A stretch of DNA of 64,000 nt from Pseudogemmobacter faecipullorum (GTDB taxonomy: Bacteria; Pseudomonadota; Alphaproteobacteria; Rhodobacterales; Rhodobacteraceae), in assembly GCF_020539525.1 (NCBI RefSeq), contig NZ_JACDXX010000011.1, positions 97,054 through 161,053 on the forward strand. The letters run 5' to 3'. Below the pieces are notes generated by a model, which made no database searches, was not told the DNA's origin, and was given only the letters and a program-made list of their open reading frames with translations. Below are positions 36,233-44,614 of this stretch, piece after piece. Position 1 is the stretch's first letter. The number at the start of each line of letters is the position of its first letter. The position numbers and the translations under genes are program-made.

Positions 36233-37039
36233 ATGATGCGGATCTATGCTCTGGCAGTTTATCTGTTTCTTTATATTCCGATCGGGATCATCGCGCTGTT
36301 TTCGCTCAATGCCGGGCGTCATGCGACGCAGTTCACCGGATTTTCGCTGCAATGGTACGGCAAGGCGCTTGGCAATCCTTTCGTCACCGGCGCGCTGCAG
36401 ACCAGTTTCATCGTGGCACTGGCCTCGGCTTTTCTGGCAACCATCGCCGGCACCCTGGCTGCGGTGGCGCTGCAGGGCCTGCGGGGGCGGCTGCGTATGA
36501 TCTATGACGCGGCGCTCTATATGGCGGTGATGGTGCCCGGAATTGTGATCGGCATTGCCACGCTGATCGCGCTTGTCACCGCCTTTGATGCGCTGAATCC
36601 GCTGCTCAGCAGCCTGTTTGGCAGCTCTGCGCCCCAGCTTGCGCTTGGCAAAGGCTCGCTGATCGCGGCCCATGGGCTGTTTACCATGGCGCTGGTGGTG
36701 GTGATCGTGCGGGCCCGGCTCCAGGGCATGGACCGCTCGCTGCTCGAGGCGGCGGCTGATCTGGGGGCCCCGCCGATGCGCAGCTTTATTCAGATCACCC
36801 TGCCGCAGATCGCCCCGGCGGTTCTGGCCGGTTTCCTGCTGGCCTTCACCTTCAGCTTTGATGATTTCATCATCGCCTTCTTTGTTGCCGGCTCCGAGAC
36901 GACATTGCCGATCTATATCTTTTCTTCGATCCGCCGTGGCGTCACCCCCGAGATCAATGCCATCGGCACGATGGTCCTTCTTGCCTCGCTTATCCTGCTG
37001 ATCACCGCCCAGGTGATCCTGCGCAAGCGCCGCAACTGA
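36233..37039 (+). CDS. PotC-like ABC transporter permease
   Basis: This 268-residue permease has six helices, opening with YIPIGIIALFSLNAGRH, and the coupling-loop motif EAAADLGAPPMRSFIQITL near residue 180, followed by FSFDDFIIAFFVAG. It pairs with the PotB-like protein. A short-chain dehydrogenase gene follows after 25 bases and is probably in the same transcript. Confidence 0.92.
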   Translation: MMRIYALAVYLFLYIPIGIIALFSLNAGRHATQFTGFSLQWYGKALGNPFVTGALQTSFIVALASAFLATIAGTLAAVALQGLRGRLRMIYDAALYMAVMVPGIVIGIATLIALVTAFDALNPLLSSLFGSSAPQLALGKGSLIAAHGLFTMALVVVIVRARLQGMDRSLLEAAADLGAPPMRSFIQITLPQIAPAVLAGFLLAFTFSFDDFIIAFFVAGSETTLPIYIFSSIRRGVTPEINAIGTMVLLASLILLITAQVILRKRRN

Positions 37040-37064
37040 CCCGCCAGACCGGAGAAACTCAATT

Positions 37065-37823
37065 ATGGAACTCAGGAACCAGGTGGCCTTTGTCACCGCA
37101 GGCGGATCGGGAATTGGCCGGGCCGGGGCAATTGCCATGGCGCGCGAGGGGGCGATTGTCGTGGTCAGCGACCTGGAGGCCGGACGCGCCGGTGAGGTCG
37201 CCGCCGAAATCTGCAGCGCCGGGGGCCGGGCCGAGGCAATGGGCCTTGATGTAAGCGATGACAATGCGCTGCGGGCCGCCATCGCCGGGACCGCCGAACG
37301 CTACGGCCAGCTTGATGTGCTGCATTCGCATGCCGGTGTTCAGGTGCCGGGACGGCTGGATCAGGTAAGCGCCGAAGGCATGGATCTGTCATGGCGGCTG
37401 AACGTCCGGGCGCATTTCATCGCCGCAAAGGCCGCAATGGAGCTTATGGTGCCGCGGCGCAGTGGTTCGCTGATCATCACCTCCTCGAATTCCGGAGTGC
37501 AGTATGACCGTGAAATGATTGCCTATTGCACGACAAAACATGCGGTGATTGCCATGGTGCGCCAGATTGCGGCGGATTATGCCCGCTATAATATCCGCTG
37601 CAACGCTCTGTGCCCGGGATTTGTGGATACCGTCTTCAATGCCGGATTTGAGGCGCAGATGGGCGGTCGGGCCGGTCTTGAAAGCTATGTGTCCGACACG
37701 ATCCCGATGGGGCGCTTCGGCTCGGCCGCCGAGATCGGCGAGGCGGTGGTTTATCTGGCCTCAGATCGCGCCGCTTTCATGACCGGCCATGCTTTGGTGC
37801 TGGATGGTGGCGAAAGCCTGTAA
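37065..37823 (+). CDS. Short-chain dehydrogenase/reductase linked to the polyamine-type importer
   Basis: This 252-residue NAD(P)-dependent oxidoreductase has TAGGSGIG at 11-18, Ser140-Ser141, Tyr154 and Lys158 (IAYCTTKH), and the C-terminal YLASDRAAFMTGHALVLDGG. The usual NNAG motif is replaced by HSHAG near 87, an oddity in this family. GGAG lies upstream. Its place at the end of the importer operon suggests it oxidises the imported compound or its product. The substrate is unknown. Confidence 0.87.
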   Translation: MELRNQVAFVTAGGSGIGRAGAIAMAREGAIVVVSDLEAGRAGEVAAEICSAGGRAEAMGLDVSDDNALRAAIAGTAERYGQLDVLHSHAGVQVPGRLDQVSAEGMDLSWRLNVRAHFIAAKAAMELMVPRRSGSLIITSSNSGVQYDREMIAYCTTKHAVIAMVRQIAADYARYNIRCNALCPGFVDTVFNAGFEAQMGGRAGLESYVSDTIPMGRFGSAAEIGEAVVYLASDRAAFMTGHALVLDGGESL

Positions 37824-38236
37824 CGACAGAGAGGGCCAGCCAGCTACAGCAGGCCCGGCTCGCCCGGCAGGGCCGCACGGATCCGGCATCAGGAACCACC
37901 GCCGCCCCGCCCGTCGCGGGCCAGCTGAATGGCCATTGAGGGGGGCATAGCACAGCGGTGCCTGTTCGGGGGCACATTCAGCCCCTGCATCACCAGCCAC
38001 AGCCCCCCGGATACAACGCTTCTACCGCATGGATCCCCCGGGCGCTGGCGATCTGAAGCTTCGGATCCGGGCTGATGGCGCGCAGGAACCCGCCAGGCTT
38101 TCGCCCGAGGGCTCTGCAGCCCGTCACCTCTCTGGCCCAGAGCCAGAGGGCGCGGCCCTGCCCGCGCTGCATCAGATAATCCTCGCGGCAGGGTCAGAAG
38201 AACGGATTTTTCTTTTTCCCACGCAGATCCTAGCTT
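37824..38236. other. Unassigned region between the dehydrogenase and the FAD synthetase-like gene
   Basis: No gene is recognised over 413 bases. A minus-strand frame at 37990-38172 could encode 60 residues, but with no ribosome site or known family. The segment is GC-rich with several short inverted repeats. Confidence 0.35.
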
Positions 38237-39190
38237 TTGCAGAAAGCTCTGAAAGAACGGTTCGCGCTTGTGATCAGTTTTGTCCCCGACCTCCCGCCGC
38301 GCCCGCCTCGTCCCGCCCTGCCGGTGGTTACCGCGCTGAGGCTGGACAGCCCGCTGCGCGGCGGGCTGCTGGTTCTGGGCAATTTTGACGGCTTCCACCT
38401 TGGCCATCGCGCCCTGCTGGCCACGGCGCGAAAAATCGCTGGCGCAATTCCGCTGGGCGTCATGTCCTGCGAGCCCCATCCCAGGCAGTTCTTCGGCAAT
38501 CAGCAGGGCTTTCGTCTGGCAGGGCGGCAAAGCAAACTACGGCTGCTCGAAGGGCTTGATGTCGATTATCTCTATCAGCCGCAATTTGATGCGGAGTTTG
38601 CAGCCCTGACCCCCGATGCATTCGCGCGTGAGATCCTGAGCCAGGCGCTTGGGGTCTCGACGGTGATGGCAGGCGAGGATTTCCGCTTCGGCAAGGGCAG
38701 GGCCGGCGATCTGCCCCTGCTGACCCGGCTCGGGCAGCATTATGGCTTTCGGGTACAGCCTTTCGCCGATCAGCAGTTTGCCGGGACGCGGGTTTCTTCG
38801 ACCGGGGTGCGGGCCGCGATCCGCGCCGGAGACCTGGGCCATGCGGCGCGGCTGCTGGGCGCCCCCTGGTCGGTTGATCTCATCCGCGATGACAGCGGAG
38901 GGTTTGCACTGGATCCGCTGCTCTGCCAGCCCCCGGCGGGGCGCTATATTCTCAGGCGCCCGGGCACTGATATTACAGTCACCCTAGATGGCCAGGGTTC
39001 TGTCGCGCCCGTTCCGGGTCCGGTTCCGGATCCGGGGCTGCGCTGCGGTCTGTGGCAGATCAGCGGGATGGATGATCAGAGGGCTTCGCCGGTTTGTGGG
39101 GCAAATATTTCTGTGCCTGTCCTGGCCCCGGCAGCGTCATGGCGCGGACAGCCTTTGCCCCTGGCCTGTGAAAACACGCCCCCGTTCTGA
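38237..39190 (+). CDS. FAD synthetase-like protein lacking the riboflavin kinase domain
   Basis: This protein has the nucleotidyltransferase domain of RibF, which adenylates FMN to FAD. GNFDGFHLGH lies at 48-57, EPHPRQFF near 84, FRFGKGRAGDL near 150 and SSTGVRAAIRAGD near 187. In full RibF a riboflavin kinase domain follows; here it is absent and the C-terminal 100 residues are a proline-rich stretch with no recognised fold. The start is TTG 38237 with no clear ribosome site; a downstream GTG is possible. It lies 19 bases before a HutD-family gene, and the neighbouring operon needs FAD. Confidence 0.72.
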   Translation: MQKALKERFALVISFVPDLPPRPPRPALPVVTALRLDSPLRGGLLVLGNFDGFHLGHRALLATARKIAGAIPLGVMSCEPHPRQFFGNQQGFRLAGRQSKLRLLEGLDVDYLYQPQFDAEFAALTPDAFAREILSQALGVSTVMAGEDFRFGKGRAGDLPLLTRLGQHYGFRVQPFADQQFAGTRVSSTGVRAAIRAGDLGHAARLLGAPWSVDLIRDDSGGFALDPLLCQPPAGRYILRRPGTDITVTLDGQGSVAPVPGPVPDPGLRCGLWQISGMDDQRASPVCGANISVPVLAPAASWRGQPLPLACENTPPF

Positions 39191-39209
39191 CAGAAAACTG
39201 AGAGAGAGA

Positions 39210-39755
39210 ATGCTTCGTCACCTGCCTGCCAGCCGATACGATCGCCAGCCCTGGAAAAACGGGATGGGGGTCACAGATGAGATCCTGCTTCTGCCCGAAG
39301 GCTCCAGCCGGGACGATTTCGGGCTGCGCCTCAGCCGAGCTGAGATCAGCGCCGAAGGCGCTTTCTCTGCTTTCACCGGGGCTGAGCGTATCATCACCGT
39401 GATCTCTGGCCAGGGCCTCATGCTGGATTTTGGCAACCACCGCGCCGAGCTGGCACCGCTCTCGCCCTTTCGCTTTGACAGCGGCCTGACCCCGAATGGC
39501 CTGCCGCAGGGCGGGTTGGTGCATGTGTTCAATGTCATGGCCAGCCGCGCCCGGTGGCAGCTACAGGAGCCGCAGATTTTGCGCGGCACCGGCCGGACCA
39601 CGGCAGAGCTGAATGTCGTCTTCGCGCTGGAGGAAGGGTTGCAAATCGGCGAGGCGCTGCGCCTCGGGGCCGAGGATACGGCGCTGGCCGGAGCCGGTGA
39701 AACCCTCTCAGGCCATGGGCTCTGGATTGGCCTTACCCCGGTCACGACCAGCTGA
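39210..39755 (+). CDS. HutD/Ves family cupin-like protein
   Basis: This 181-residue protein matches the HutD/Ves family (RYDRQPWKNGMGVTDEI at the start, FSAFTGAERIITVISGQGL near 52), a bicupin found in histidine-utilisation clusters of unclear biochemical role. The start chosen is ATG 39210, preceded by GAGAGAGAG. No other hut genes are present. A strong terminator follows. Linkage to an aromatic or heterocycle degradation cluster is noted but its function is open. Confidence 0.82.
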   Translation: MLRHLPASRYDRQPWKNGMGVTDEILLLPEGSSRDDFGLRLSRAEISAEGAFSAFTGAERIITVISGQGLMLDFGNHRAELAPLSPFRFDSGLTPNGLPQGGLVHVFNVMASRARWQLQEPQILRGTGRTTAELNVVFALEEGLQIGEALRLGAEDTALAGAGETLSGHGLWIGLTPVTTS

Positions 39756-39777
39756 GCACCACGACAGAGCTGAACAT

Positions 39778-39808
39778 AAGAGGGGGAATTTACCCCCTCT
39801 TCTTTTTT
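39778..39808 (+). terminator. Terminator after the HutD-family gene
   Basis: A perfect 9-base stem, AAGAGGGGG (39778-39786) and CCCCCTCTT (39793-39801), with loop AATTTA and followed by CTTTTTT. It separates the plus-strand genes from the converging operon. Confidence 0.9.
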
Positions 39809-39812
39809 CAGA

Positions 39813-40979
39813 TCAGCTGTCAGCCCGCTCGAAAGCCTGGCGGCACAGTTCGATAAAGCGCCGGGCCGGGGCAGAAAGCTCGGCCCCCCGGCGCCAGGCG
39901 ATCACCACCCGGCCGGGCGCATGGGTGCCGATCAGCGGGCGCGACACCAGCCGCAGCCCGTCACAGCTCATCTCTGAGGCGGATTTTGTCACCAGAAGCG
40001 CATAGCCCAGACCATGGGCCACCATGCTGCGCAGCATCTCAAACGAAGGGGTGCGGCGCGCGACCAGCGGTTCAATACCGGCCGCCCGCATCAGCCCGAG
40101 GAAATAATCCGAGCTGGGCGGCGCATCGAGCAGGACCATCGGCTCGGCGGCCAGATCCTCTGGCAGGATTTCGGCCTGATCGGTCAGGGCATGGCCATCC
40201 GGCAACAGCACATAGGGCTGCAGCTCCTGCAGCAGCAGGGTCTCAAAATCAGCGTCGAGATCGTGATCATAAAGCAGGGCAATCTCGCTTTCCCCCGCCT
40301 GCAGGCTTTCGCGCAGCCGGCGCTGATCGCCTTCGACCAGATCAATTTCCAGCCCCTCCATCTGCAGAATAAGCCGCGGGATCACATAGGGGCCGAATGT
40401 ATGGAAACAGCCCACGCTGAGCCGCCTGCCGCTGCTGATGCGCGCCGTGGCCAGCGATTTCGCCCCCTCGATCCGCCGCGACGTGCCATAGCCGCGATTG
40501 GCATAGATCAGCGGCGAGCCGCTTCTGGCGCTGTGCACCTCCATGACTTCGCACAGGAATATATGATGCGTGCCGACCTGCTCGGCCGAAAGCAGGCGGC
40601 AGTCAAAAGCCACCAGCGGATCCTCGATGCGCGGCGCGCCGCCAGGCATATTGACCCATTGGGTGCAGTCGAATTTATCGCCGATCTCGTCGCGGAACCG
40701 GCCGGCAAAAGTATCGGAAATATAGGACTGATCATCGCGCAGCACATTCACGCAGAGCACGCCGTTCTCGACGATTTTGGCCGCAGCAGGGCTGAGATGA
40801 TGCACGCAGACCAGCATGGTCGGCAGCGGGCTGTCCGCCGAGACCGAGGCCATAGCCGAGACCGTGACCCCCGCCCGGCCTGCCGGTCCGTCGGTGGTCA
40901 CGATGTTCACCGTGCAGGCGGCATGGCTCATGCCCTGGACGAATTTGTCGCGGATCGTGTCGCTGATGGTCCCGTCCAC
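39813..40979 (-). CDS. Flavin reductase fused to a LysR-type effector-binding domain
   Basis: This 388-residue protein has two parts. Residues 1-175 form an HpaC-like flavin reductase domain (GVTVSAMASVSADSPLPTML, CVNVLRDDQ, GTHHIFLCEVMEV). Residues 185-380 resemble the effector-binding domain of LysR regulators (VGCFHTFGPYVIPRLI, ERADS at the end) but without any DNA-binding helix-turn-helix. The second part is visibly similar to the effector domain of the LysR protein encoded just upstream. It should supply FADH2 or FMNH2 to the HpaB-type oxygenase at 44615, with activity possibly switched by substrate binding. The fold calls are secure; the regulation is inference. Confidence 0.85.
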   Translation of the reverse strand: MDGTISDTIRDKFVQGMSHAACTVNIVTTDGPAGRAGVTVSAMASVSADSPLPTMLVCVHHLSPAAAKIVENGVLCVNVLRDDQSYISDTFAGRFRDEIGDKFDCTQWVNMPGGAPRIEDPLVAFDCRLLSAEQVGTHHIFLCEVMEVHSARSGSPLIYANRGYGTSRRIEGAKSLATARISSGRRLSVGCFHTFGPYVIPRLILQMEGLEIDLVEGDQRRLRESLQAGESEIALLYDHDLDADFETLLLQELQPYVLLPDGHALTDQAEILPEDLAAEPMVLLDAPPSSDYFLGLMRAAGIEPLVARRTPSFEMLRSMVAHGLGYALLVTKSASEMSCDGLRLVSRPLIGTHAPGRVVIAWRRGAELSAPARRFIELCRQAFERADS

Positions 40980-41053
40980 TTCTGGCTCCTTACTCTGTGT
41001 CAGAACCAGTTTCCCCGCGCCAGGCCTGTGGGGAAAGAATGAATTTCTGGGCC

Positions 41054-42013
41054 TTATCCGTGGAAAATATGATCCATTTCATCCGCCCCGGGCAGCGGGG
41101 CCATGCCAGGCAAAGCGCCCTGCTGCGCCAGCTCGCAGCAAAACTCCTCAAAGGCCTCGCAGACGCGCGGCCTTTTGAGCGCAGTCAGCCAGGCCAGTCC
41201 CAGCTTCATCGGCGGCAGGTCCTGCTCAAGCTCGACATAGGCCAGCGGCAGATTATTCTCGGCGCGCATATTGGCCGGGCGCATCGTCATCAGCGAATAG
41301 CCCAGCCCCGCCGCCACATATGAGCGCAGGGCCGCCGGTGAGCTGGTTTCCGTCAGAATCCGTGGCGCCAGCCCCATCTTTTCAAAGAGCGACAGAAAAT
41401 ATTGCCGGGTCAGCGGCATATCGAGAAGCACGAAAGACTGCTCGGCCAGTTCGGCCAGACGCAGGCTTTTGCGCCCGGCCATCGGATGATCGGCGGCCAG
41501 CAGGACATAGGTGGGCACATGCGCCAGCGGCACGAAGGTCATATCGGGCGACAGGCTCAGCTCATAGGTCAGAGCAATATCGAGCCTGGCGGTGCGCAGA
41601 CCTTCCAGCAGCTCAGCTTCGCTGCCCTCCATCACATTCATTCTGACATCGGGATATCTGGCCTGAAAGCCGCTCCAGATTTCGGGCAGAACCAGCGGGG
41701 CAAAGGTCCGGAACGCCCCGACGGTGATCGGCCCGGCGACAATCCCCATGGCCGAATTAACCACCTCATATAGGCCGTAGCTGTCGCGCAGCAGCTCGCG
41801 CGCGGCGCTGAGCAGCCGCTGCCCGGCGGGGGTCAGCGACAGGCCCTGCGCATGATAGCGCACGAAAAGCTGGGCCCCGAGTTCCGTTTCCAGATGCGCA
41901 ATCGCGGCCGAGATCGAGGGCTGCGAGATATTGACCGCTTCTGCCGCGCGCGTGACGCTGCCGGTCTGGCCGGCCGCAACGAAATAACTCAGCTGGCGCA
42001 GGGTAAAACGCAT
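41054..42013 (-). CDS. LysR-type regulator of the HpaB/RidA operon
   Basis: This 319-residue LysR-type regulator has a winged helix at 1-60 (VTRAAEAVNISQPSISAAIA) and an effector domain from about 90 (VGAFRTFAPLVLPEIW). The start chosen is ATG 42013, the first codon giving the family N-terminus MRFTLRQLSYFV; the frame is open further upstream to 42229. Its effector domain is paralogous to that in the adjoining flavin reductase fusion, so both probably bind related ligands. It is co-directional with argE upstream and the fusion gene downstream. Confidence 0.9.
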   Translation of the reverse strand: MRFTLRQLSYFVAAGQTGSVTRAAEAVNISQPSISAAIAHLETELGAQLFVRYHAQGLSLTPAGQRLLSAARELLRDSYGLYEVVNSAMGIVAGPITVGAFRTFAPLVLPEIWSGFQARYPDVRMNVMEGSEAELLEGLRTARLDIALTYELSLSPDMTFVPLAHVPTYVLLAADHPMAGRKSLRLAELAEQSFVLLDMPLTRQYFLSLFEKMGLAPRILTETSSPAALRSYVAAGLGYSLMTMRPANMRAENNLPLAYVELEQDLPPMKLGLAWLTALKRPRVCEAFEEFCCELAQQGALPGMAPLPGADEMDHIFHG

Positions 42014-42215
42014 CGGGGGCGGTTCCTTCTGTTCGGTCTCTCCACAGAGAATAGGCCAGCCTGTGGTGCAAGAGATAGGAAAACTTGCGGGCCCCGGAAG
42101 CATAACCGATTGTATTTCTTTGGGAAGAAACAGGTTTAGCCGGAACCGGCCCCGGGCGTTTTCCAAAGCGGGTGCTATGCCGGGGCAGGGGACAGCCCCC
42201 GGCCCCGACGCAATG

Positions 42216-43376
42216 TTACAGACCTTCACGCAGGGCGGTCAGCAGGTTCTCAAGCATCCGGTCACAGGCCGCCAGCTGGCTGATTTCGATATATTCATCG
42301 GGCTTATGGCCCTGGGCCATATCGCCCGGGCCGCAGATCACCGATGGAATACCCAGGATCTGCGAGAAGAGACCGGCCTCGGTGCCAAAAGCCACCTTGC
42401 AGCCCGGCGCAGTGATCCCGGCGATCCGGCGGAAGAAGGCCACCACTTCCGCATCCGGCAAAGTGTCCAGCCCCGGATAGGCATTCACCTCTTCGATCGT
42501 GATCCCGGCGGCCGGGAAAGCCGGTTTCAGCGGCGCGATCAGCGCCTCGGCACCCTGGACAATCCGCGCCAGGATCTCCTGGGGATCATCGGCAGCAAGA
42601 TTGCGGATTTCAAAATCAATCTCACAGAGATCGGGGACGATATTCAGCGCTCTGCCGCCGGACATGACCCCGGCATGGATGGTGGAACAGGGAATGTCGT
42701 AATCAGGATCCTGCGCGCCTTCGCGCATCAGCCGTGCCTGTTCGGCGCGCAGCACTGCCAGAAAATCGGCACCGATATGAAGCGCATTCAGGGCCAGCGG
42801 CGCGAGGGCGGAATGACCGGCTGTGCCATGGCAGCAGGCGCGCAGCGCAACCTTGCCTTTGTGACCTGAGGCGATCCGCATCGATGTCGGCTCGCCCACA
42901 AGGCAATAGGCCGGCTGCAGCGGGCGCTGCCGCAGCGCCTCAATCAGCCCCCTCACGCCGACGCAGCCGATTTCCTCATCATAGGAGATGGCCAGATGCA
43001 GCGGGTTTTGCAGCACCGTCCCGCCTGCCGCGCGCAGCATTGCCGCCAGCGCAGAGGCCAGAAAGCCCTTCATATCAGCGGTGCCGCGCCCGTAGAGCCG
43101 CCCCTCCGCCTCATGCAAAGTGAAAGGGTCGCGGCTCCAGGCCTGGCCTTCTGCGGGCACGACATCGCTGTGACCTGACAGGATCACGCCCGGCCGGTCT
43201 GCCGGGCCAAGCGTGGCAAACAGATTGGCGCGGGTGCCATCGGGACTTTCCGCCAGCTCCCAGGGGATCCCGGCCTGATCCAGCAGATCCGAGACAAAAG
43301 CGATCAGCGCCCGGTTTGAGCTGCGGCTGACAGTGGGAAAAGCGATCAGCCGTTCCAGAATCCGGCGCGTATCCAT
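42216..43376 (-). CDS. M20-family amidohydrolase (ArgE/DapE-like deacylase)
   Basis: This 386-residue zinc enzyme is of the acetylornithine deacetylase class. Metal ligands are in SGHSDVVP (His69, Asp71) and GRGTADMKG (Asp101), and the catalytic Glu pair lies in YDEEIG (134-135). The start chosen is ATG 43376, five bases after GAGGA; an ATG at 43388 is possible. It lies in a catabolic operon and not near arginine genes, so it probably removes an N-acyl or formyl group from a pathway intermediate. Annotation as argE would be misleading. Confidence 0.85.
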   Translation of the reverse strand: MDTRRILERLIAFPTVSRSSNRALIAFVSDLLDQAGIPWELAESPDGTRANLFATLGPADRPGVILSGHSDVVPAEGQAWSRDPFTLHEAEGRLYGRGTADMKGFLASALAAMLRAAGGTVLQNPLHLAISYDEEIGCVGVRGLIEALRQRPLQPAYCLVGEPTSMRIASGHKGKVALRACCHGTAGHSALAPLALNALHIGADFLAVLRAEQARLMREGAQDPDYDIPCSTIHAGVMSGGRALNIVPDLCEIDFEIRNLAADDPQEILARIVQGAEALIAPLKPAFPAAGITIEEVNAYPGLDTLPDAEVVAFFRRIAGITAPGCKVAFGTEAGLFSQILGIPSVICGPGDMAQGHKPDEYIEISQLAACDRMLENLLTALREGL

Positions 43377-43431
43377 AGGGGTCCTCATGTGAAAAACCCG
43401 CCGGAACCCGAGGCTCCGGCGGATCAGAATG

Positions 43432-44106
43432 TCAGAGATCGCCCGGAACCCCGTAGCTGGGGGCAACCGAAGGATTCAGGGCGCGATCGATATAGGCCTG
43501 CATCTCGCCCTTCCAGCGTTCCCAGAGCTGGCGCAGCTGACCGATCGGATCCTCATCCGCCCAGTCCACCCGCAGATCGGCAATCGGCCAGGCCTCTTCG
43601 CGCGTGATCAGCATGCCAACCGAATGCACCGGCCCTTCCTCACCCCCGGCATCCTCGGCCGCCTGCATCGCCGCCAGCAGCCGGTCACCGAGATGGCCAG
43701 TGCCGTTCACAAAGGCTGCGACCATCGCCTCGGGCACGCCGGGATCAGCCAGCAGATTGCCGGCCGCCACCACCCCCGGCCCCTCGGCCACACGATGCGT
43801 TCCAAGGGTATTGGCCCCCGAGAAGCTGGCGGTGCGGCCCTGGCTGTCGACCAGAGCCAGCTGGCGATACTCAAGATGCGGCGCATCGCGCTTGAGCGCC
43901 GCAAGCGCATCCTGGGCCGACAAACCGCTCGCCATCAGATCCAGCCCCTTCGGGCCCAGACGCGGATCGGTGATATTCTGGGTGGCCACTGCGCCCACAC
44001 CGGCACGCGCATGGGCACATCTTGCCGCCACACAGGCCGAGGAAGAGGAGACAGCGATGCCAATCATCCCGGTCTCGGCGCAGCGTGCGGAAATGGAGAA
44101 GGTCAT
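43432..44106 (-). CDS. DUF1028 family Ntn-hydrolase-like protein
   Basis: This 224-residue protein matches DUF1028, with MTFSISARCAETGMIGIAVS at the N-terminus, ALVDSQGRTASFSGANT near 85 and GNLLADPGVPEAM near 117. The family has an Ntn-hydrolase-like fold, often found beside RidA, M20 peptidases and amine or peptide transporters, and no firm reaction is known. Here it lies 10 bases after ridA and 55 bases before the deacylase, supporting a role in amide or imine chemistry. Confidence 0.85.
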   Translation of the reverse strand: MTFSISARCAETGMIGIAVSSSSACVAARCAHARAGVGAVATQNITDPRLGPKGLDLMASGLSAQDALAALKRDAPHLEYRQLALVDSQGRTASFSGANTLGTHRVAEGPGVVAAGNLLADPGVPEAMVAAFVNGTGHLGDRLLAAMQAAEDAGGEEGPVHSVGMLITREEAWPIADLRVDWADEDPIGQLRQLWERWKGEMQAYIDRALNPSVAPSYGVPGDL

Positions 44107-44116
44107 TGCTGCCCCC

Positions 44117-44536
44117 TTATGCCGCGTCGGGAATAACGGCGGTCACTTCAATCTCAACAACCCATTCCGGGCGCGCCAGAGCCGGCACCACGATCCCGGT
44201 CGAGCAGGGGTGAACCCCTTTCAGCCATTTGCCCATCTCCTGATAGACCGCCTCGCGGTAGCGGATGTCGGTCACATAGACGACGATGCGGCAGATATGC
44301 TCCATCTGGCTGCCGGCTTCCTCAAGCAGCATTTTGATATTGGCCATGGTTTTGGCGGTCTGCAGCCCGGCATCGCCCATATGCAGCGATTCACGGGTGT
44401 CGAGATCCTGGGCCACCTGGCCACGCAGGAAAACCATGGTGCCACGGGCGACGACGCCCTGGCTCAGGTCATTGTCGAGCTTCTGCTCGGGATAGGTCTC
44501 TTTGGTGTTGAAGGGACGGATGCGCTTGTGGATCAT
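44117..44536 (-). CDS. RidA-family imine/enamine deaminase
   Basis: This 139-residue protein of the RidA (YjgF/YER057c/UK114) family hydrolyses reactive enamine or imine intermediates, or acts as an aminoacrylate or 2-aminomuconate-type deaminase in catabolic pathways. Typical blocks are GTMVFLRGQVAQD near 32, QTAKTMANIKMLLEEAG near 59 and IVVPALARPEWVVEIEVTA near 115. It follows the monooxygenase gene by 78 bases. RutC in the pyrimidine pathway is a family member in a comparable context. Confidence 0.9.
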   Translation of the reverse strand: MIHKRIRPFNTKETYPEQKLDNDLSQGVVARGTMVFLRGQVAQDLDTRESLHMGDAGLQTAKTMANIKMLLEEAGSQMEHICRIVVYVTDIRYREAVYQEMGKWLKGVHPCSTGIVVPALARPEWVVEIEVTAVIPDAA

Positions 44537-44614
44537 GATCCTGATCTTTCTGCTGAGGTAGAAATGAAAGGCGCGCGCAGCCGCAAAGAGACTGAGGGCC
44601 GCGCGCGGCAGGGA

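Noticed and set aside
36164..37282. A 372-codon open frame on the minus strand
   Set aside because: It is antisense to the PotC-like permease and the dehydrogenase gene and has shadow composition.
38100..38240. Possible FMN riboswitch upstream of the FAD synthetase-like gene
   Set aside because: The conserved RFN-element stems (for example AGGGTCGG-type blocks) could not be found, so no riboswitch is called.
42216..43376. Annotation as acetylornithine deacetylase ArgE of arginine biosynthesis
   Set aside because: No other arginine genes are near and the operon is catabolic; the M20 family has many substrates.
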